Source: Cytospora piceicola (lineage: Eukaryota; Ascomycota; Sordariomycetes; Diaporthales; Cytosporaceae). Taken from it: DNA of 64,000 nt. The DNA lies in assembly GCA_023375675.1 (NCBI GenBank), contig JALQBC010000001.1:248001-312000 (forward strand), given 5' to 3'. How positions within the stretch are numbered: the stretch's first letter is position 1; the number at the start of each line of letters is the position of its first letter. The notes under the pieces were generated by a model. The model saw only the letters and a program-made list of their open reading frames with translations. It had not been told where the DNA came from and ran no database searches. This document shows, in pieces, positions 58,917-64,000 of this stretch. The translations under genes were made by a program, and so were the position numbers.

Positions 58917-59685
58917 ATTGGTGGGGGTTCCAACAGTGGTCGTGGTGTGGCTGTGGTTACAGTGGTTCTGAGTCGCGATTGTGGCCGGTCGTGGTTTGTA
59001 GTCGTGGTCGCGTGTGCGAAGGGAGGCCGTCGTTGCTATCGCAATCAAAGTAAACAAAAGGCGGAACGGAACCCGAAGCCGGATGGAGGTGGTCACACAA
59101 GCAGAAATTGACCGGGTAAAGGCAATTCAAACCGCAATTGAGCTTAATGAAAGAGGGCTGAAGTCGAGTCACCAAGGAGTGTGACTCGTGGTTGGGGGGT
59201 GTGCAATGAGCAAGGTGTGATGGTGTTTGCTGGTGCTGGTGCTCTGAGCCAACCCAGCTTGTTCACGGTTCTTTTGGTGATGGCGGAAACACGTCCGGAG
59301 CTTTTCTTGTTTACTTGAAGAGCTTCTGCCAATCAGAGACCAGCCCGCTAAGTCCCCAAACCGGCTAGCGCTCCCGTCCACCGGGGAAAGCATGGTGTGC
59401 ACGGGCCATCTAAAACTTTCGAAGGTTCGAAGATTCGATGCGACGACGACTAACTTCACTCTCGCTCTGCTTCAACCCAAAACCAAGGCGACTGACTAGA
59501 TCCCACGGCGGATCTCGACGACAATCCATTCCATACCGACAAGCCACCTTCGAATATCCTTCAAGCAAGCGATTGTCGTCGTCAAACCATTCCTCCGAGT
59601 CCCGACAAATCCGAATTGAGGCCCTCGCCGGGCACCTTGTCTCCCACCTTTCAAGTCTATCGCGTCGCACCGCACCGCATCCATC
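58917..59685. promoter_or_regulatory. Bidirectional promoter, unknown-1075 and mrp10
   Basis: The start codons of two divergent genes are 769 bp apart. A minus-strand open stretch could extend the large protein's N-terminus, but its composition is leader-like. A CTTTCGAAGGTTCGAAGATTCG cluster of TTCGAA boxes lies near 59,415-59,435. Confidence 0.45.
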
Positions 59686-60745
59686 ATGACGAAGCCTATG
59701 CGCCTACCGCCTCTGCGCGTCTTGCGTGTGAAGAACCCGAACAAGCAAGAGGGCAACCCATGTGTACCAATAATGTCAACAGTATTGTGTGAGTGTTTTG
59801 TTCAGTCAGCTGCGCGTCCCTTTTCTGCTGCTATCGCTTGGTCTCTTGGTGGTGCTTCCAGAGTTGGCTAGGAGAAGACGGGGCTTGCATAGGGTGTATA
59901 AGGTGAAGGTCATTGGTCAGGGGCAAGAGAGGGGTGTTCGCATCCCCCACCGCCAGACAAGGGGGCTGCAGATGGTCGGCCTGCATCATACGGCAAGAGC
60001 AACATGGACCCCGATGCACATGGGGAACGGTGTGTTGGGGTGAGGGCGAATATCGAGGCATGAGGCGTGAGCAAGACTTCATGGGCAAGTCGTGCGGTGG
60101 CATGAACAGCAGATGCCTTGGTCGATATGGCACACTTTATATCGAGTGCCACCATAAGGATTATGGTGTGCTGTTGGGCGAAGTGGTGGCCATCAGCGTC
60201 GGCGGGAGAAGTGTGCACCGGGAAATGGCTTGCCCAGGATGAGAGACTGTCAGAGAGAATGCATCTGGAACGGAAGAGAGGAGTTCAGGATTGTATCTCC
60301 AGGGATAGACATGTTCAGATGGCAAAGTGGAGTGTGATTCGGCCAGAGGAGTCTTACGGAGTATATCTGTCAGGCAACGACCAAGGCTTAGAAGGGAACG
60401 ATGCATCAACAGGTGGACAGAGGAGGACGGGTTACTTGGACAAAAGATTTGCCACCCGTTTCTTCCATCTGGACGAAGCCATCGGGAGGAGAGACCATCC
60501 ACACCCGGACAAGTGACCGAGGGGCAGCACTTATCAATGGACGACACACTTGGAATCCAATTGCTAACTCTTATATCACAGCGTGCTGGGCCTCAGCAGG
60601 ATACGCAACGGCCGGATGCGCCGCCGTTGAGCAAGCACTCCGCGAGTGCATGGACGGCCCCAAGGCACCACCCAAGAAGAGGAACAACATCAACTTCCAT
60701 CTGTCAAGATTCCAGAAGTACATCGAGGGCAACACCAAGAAATAG
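59686..60745 (+). CDS. mrp10: Mitochondrial ribosomal small-subunit protein Mrp10/mS37
   Basis: Two exons (59686-59788 and 60582-60745) give 88 aa. The protein begins MTKPMRLPPLRVLRVKNPNK, as Mrp10 does. It carries a twin CX9C arrangement: NPC-x9-C, ten residues, then C-x9-C ending in ECMDGPK. That fold is oxidised by the Mia40 pathway in the intermembrane space or imported to the matrix, where Mrp10 joins the mitochondrial small subunit. The junction gives VLSCWASAGYATAGC, which fits the family. The intron of 793 bp is very long for a fungal gene but has a strong TGCTAAC branch site and ATCACAG acceptor. It shares a promoter region with the large unknown gene. Confidence 0.9.
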
Positions 60746-61529
60746 CCGGCTAGCGGTCTGCTTATCTAAGGTTGCTCTGCTCTGGGTGAAACCTGCAGAA
60801 GGGTATGCCGTCCCTATGAATGTGGGGATACTATGAGAATGCCATCAAGGATAGGGTGGTTATCGAAGGCTTAGATGTCGGAGTTGACTGTCCCTGCGAC
60901 TACTGTTCCAACAAGCCTGACATCAACAAGTCCCGGTCATACCGATAGCCAGGTATTGGGTGAAGCAGGAATTGACCTCACGTTGAGCGAGGCTTGATAG
61001 GGATTGTCATCGTCCCAGGAGTGGACTATGTCTGTGTCCAAGCGACCACGTTCATAGAGAGCCAGGGTTTAAAGGCAGGCAGGCATGCATGCATCAGTGG
61101 TTGGCGTTGGCGGTCATGCATTTGATATATCACATCGGTGGTATTATAGCAACATGATGTACTATCTGCACCAAGAGAAATATGAATCCAATTCTCTTCC
61201 TCGGGCTCCATTACTATCCGCTTGATCAAATGCTTGTTACCAAAGTTGGCCCCTTCACGTAAACACCTGGTGAGTGCACTCCAGAGGTTTGTCTGCACAT
61301 TCCGGTTTGAAATCTGAAATCATACCATGAATTGGCTGCATAGTACCCCTTGCCACTAGGCTACTGTGCCGTTATTCCCGCCATAGGTCAATACCGCGTC
61401 TATACATTACCCGAATGCCGACGACGTTCTGTATCAACACAGCTTTCAGGCAAACTAGCTCTATCTTGTTCTAGACTTTCCTACAAGTACCCTATCAGTG
61501 ACAACTTGTCCAACGCTGCTGGCCACACC
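60746..61529. other. Intergenic, no gene seen
   Basis: A spacer between two plus-strand genes. A GCATGCATGCATCA run lies near 61,083-61,096. Nothing else is recognised. Confidence 0.45.
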
Positions 61530-62962
61530 ATGATGGATAAGCTAGACAAGATCCTCGATTCATACTGCGCGAAAGGCAGCAAAACTACCAAAGATGAGCT
61601 CCTCGGCGCTGCCTTCGTCGTCGTAAACAAAGATGGTGGGTTTACCCCCATCCCAATTCCGAGGCCTCACTGATAATCCATTTCCTTCTCAGGTATCATT
61701 TATCAAGGCTCAGCAGGACGCACCAGCTCCTCACCAGACGCGCCCAGATTCACACCTGACTCCTTCACCCTCGTGGCATCGATGACTAAGATTGCCACGG
61801 CGACATGCGCGATGCAGCTCGTCGAGAAGGGCCTGATCGGGCTGGACGACGACGTCCGGCCGCTGGTGCCACAGCTGGCGGACATGAGGATCCTCCGGGG
61901 CTTTGTGGGCGGAGATGTTCCATACCTGGAGGAGAACAACACGCCCATCACGCTACGGTAGGATCTGCACCATGTCGCCTCGGTGTAAGGGGTTGGAAGC
62001 GATTATCACGCAGCAAGCTGATTAGTATGGTTCACTACCATGTGCGTAAAGGCAGCTCCTCACCCACACCGTCGGTCTCGGATACGTCAGCACAGACCCC
62101 GACCTGAGAAGGTGGGCCAAGCACATAGGGCGTAACGCCTTGGACCTCCAGGACACCCTCGAGAACTACACCTTGCCGCTGAAGTTCACACCCGGACAGG
62201 GGTGGTACTACGGCACCGGGCTGGACTGGGCGGGGCAGGTCGTCGAGAAGGTCACCGGGCGGGCGCTCGGGGAGCACATGGCTGAACACCTGTTCCAGCC
62301 CTTGGGGATGGCCGACACGGGCTTCCGGAGGGACACCCTGCTGCCGCGCGTTGGGGACAGGACGGTGCCGACTTCACGCCGCGATGCGGGCACGGGCGAG
62401 CTCGTTTCTGGCAATGAGCCCTTCTCCACGCCTGCCAATCCGAGAATTCATAGCGGTGGTGCTGGGTTGCATACTACGGCGGTCGACCATGCGAGGTTGC
62501 TGCAGGCTTTGTTGCAGTCGCTGGCCGGCGGCGACGGCGCTATACTGAAGAAGGAGACGGTGGAAGAAATGTTCCGGCCGCAACTGACGGATGTGCAGAA
62601 GCAGTGGCTGAGGTTCGTGACGGGCTTGTTCCGCGAAAGTTTTGTGCCCGACTTTGAGAAGGGTATGCCTGTGGACTATGGTATCAGTGGTCTCATCAAC
62701 ATGGAGGATGAACCTGGAAAGAGAAGGAAGGGGAGCATGATGTGGTCAGGGATGTACAATGGACATTGGGTAAGTAGCGAGCTCTCAGCTTAATGTTTCT
62801 GACTTGATGCTAACGGTGATGGAGTTCGTCGACCCTGAGTCTGGCATAGGGGCTACTTTCATCACCAATATTCTGCCTCACGCAGACGCCGCGGCCAACA
62901 GGGTATGGGATGCGCTGGAGCGCGGCGTGTACACTGATCTTCTTCCGTCTATCGGTCGTTGA
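61530..62962 (+). CDS. Serine beta-lactamase-like hydrolase (class C fold)
   Basis: Four exons (61530-61635, 61693-61957, 62052-62769, 62825-62962) give 408 aa. The nucleophile motif is Ser65-Met-Thr-Lys68. LLTHTVGLGY follows as in PF00144 enzymes. The second motif reads Tyr177-Gly-Thr rather than Tyr-x-Asn. HSGGAGLHTTAVDHARLLQAL matches the third conserved block. The start at 61530 has an ACCATGATGG context. Fungal relatives include esterases and transesterases acting on acyl metabolites, such as the lovastatin acyltransferase type, and DD-peptidase-like enzymes. No signal peptide is evident, so the enzyme is probably intracellular. The substrate is unknown, and it does not sit in a visible cluster. 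Confidence 0.86.
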
Positions 62963-63647
62963 TGACTACTTTCTTTTCAGTCAAGTTATCTTTTGGAATG
63001 GACTTTACGGAGATAAATGAACAAGATTACTCAGCTTTGGTTTATTTATATACTTTACATACTTAGTGATTGAGTATGTAAGAAATTGTAGGTGTATAAC
63101 TATTAGTATCGAGCCATTCTCCAGCAAATTTTCTACGAGGTACAGCTGTAGTACAACTTGTCATCACATATAATAGGTAGGTGGATGGCTACTGACTGAC
63201 CTGTACACGCCAATGGTTCCTTTATGACCATAAACCAGGAGGCCGAGTGAGGGGGATACACTACTTTCTTTTATGGCGGTCTGCCCATCATGTCGCATAT
63301 TGCACAGCATCTCATGTCTAGGTACTTGCACTCAGCATTGACCTAAATCCATGATTAATTAGTATCTTCATTTGGCTATACAATATGTGTCCATCTAATC
63401 ATGAGGTCAAGTTATACGGAACACACAAGTGTTTCCGTCAACTAGACTCATGTCTCTTGCACGGAGTCTATAGATTTCGGCCGTGACATCTTTACTCCAT
63501 CTTTGTGCCAGCAAATAATCCATCGCTTCGTAACGGCTATCATAAGGCGATAAATTTTATACCAATAATAACACATGACCATTGCACCAACGGCTCGAGA
63601 GAAACACAGCATCCATATTATTGACCCTTCTAAAGCACGCTCGCTCA
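62963..63647. other. Intergenic between converging genes
   Basis: AT-richer 3' flanks of two converging genes. No gene is seen. Confidence 0.45.
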
Positions 63648-64000
63648 TCAAAACTGACTCTCCATCTCCGTCCCCATGATCATATTCCGGATGTTATTCC
63701 TCGCGCTCCACATGATATTCTCCGTCGTCCCCTTCTCGCGGAACGCGTCCCCGCCCACGTCCTGGATGTCGCTGTCCCCGGCGACCGGGCCCCTGGCCTT
63801 GTGGTGGAAGAAGACGGGCGGCGTGACGCTGACGCACCTCGTGTCCAGGCCGCGGTCGCCCCCGGCGCCCTCGCCCTCGCCCGCGGCCGCCACGCTCCGG
63901 CGGCACAGCCCCGCCAGCGCGTTGTCGTACGCGCCCAGCAGGTGGTCCACCGACAGGTCGAAGAGGAGCTTCCGGGCGCCCTGCTGCGACACGGCGTACG
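63648..64000 (-). CDS. GT25-like glycosyltransferase, C-terminal part (truncated by window)
   Basis: The frame is open to the right edge of the window, so only the last 117 residues or so are present. AVSQQGARKLLFDLSVDHLL resembles the region after the donor site in fungal GT25 (LPS-type galactosyltransferase family) proteins. CVSVTPPVFFHHKARGPVAG and SDIQ follow, where family members have a VxPPLFxHH segment and SDI. A Gly/Glu/Ala insertion lies between. Proteins of this kind are usually Golgi-type membrane enzymes. Without the N-terminal DxD region the call is provisional. Confidence 0.6.
   Translation of the reverse strand, partial: YAVSQQGARKLLFDLSVDHLLGAYDNALAGLCRRSVAAAGEGEGAGGDRGLDTRCVSVTPPVFFHHKARGPVAGDSDIQDVGGDAFREKGTTENIMWSARNNIRNMIMGTEMESQF

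Overview
The window looks like nuclear DNA of a filamentous ascomycete (Pezizomycotina). Genes carry short GT-AG introns, many with CTAAC or CTGAC-like branch sites. The families are typical of such fungi: HET, NACHT/STAND, F-box, the fungal rhodopsin-like membrane family, berberine-bridge oxidases, NRPS-like reductases and a bZIP-like regulator. A large block carries the transition-biased decay expected of repeat-induced point mutation (RIP). I cannot name the species.

Layout. Positions 1 to about 13,250 are an extremely AT-rich, TpA-rich block with no usable coding sequence. It holds long (ACTT)n arrays, small tandem duplications, a GC-rich island with a perfect hairpin, and a pair of direct repeats about 6.5 kb apart that look like the decayed LTRs of a retroelement. 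The two copies differ almost only by C-to-T and G-to-A. From 13.3 to 25 kb is a decayed transition zone: a small membrane protein, a bZIP-like gene, an amidase pseudogene, a tRNA-like relic, an intact 2OG-Fe(II) dioxygenase, a NACHT pseudogene and a GNAT acetyltransferase.

From 25.8 to 39 kb lies a plausible secondary-metabolite neighbourhood. It contains an NRPS-like adenylation-carrier-reductase enzyme (1077 aa by my exon model), a secreted covalent-FAD oxidase, the degraded C-terminal end of a highly reducing polyketide synthase, an SDR of the 3-ketodihydrosphingosine reductase type, a seven-helix rhodopsin-like membrane protein and a thiamine-diphosphate enzyme with a presequence-like N-terminus. 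The NRPS-like enzyme could activate an acid and release it as an aldehyde or alcohol, and the oxidase, SDR and ThDP enzyme could act on such a product. That joint pathway is inference.

From 40 to 64 kb the genes look mostly ordinary and intact: a HET-domain protein, a disordered proline-rich protein with a PPAY motif, an APH-type phosphotransferase, an F-box protein, a zinc-free MDR oxidoreductase, an omega-like GST, a 1075-aa disordered nuclear-type protein of unknown function, the mitoribosomal protein Mrp10/mS37 (with a 793-bp intron), a serine beta-lactamase-like hydrolase, and the 3' end of a GT25-like glycosyltransferase running off the right edge. Exon borders are hand-derived from frame continuity, splice consensus and family expectation. 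No alignments or searches were run.
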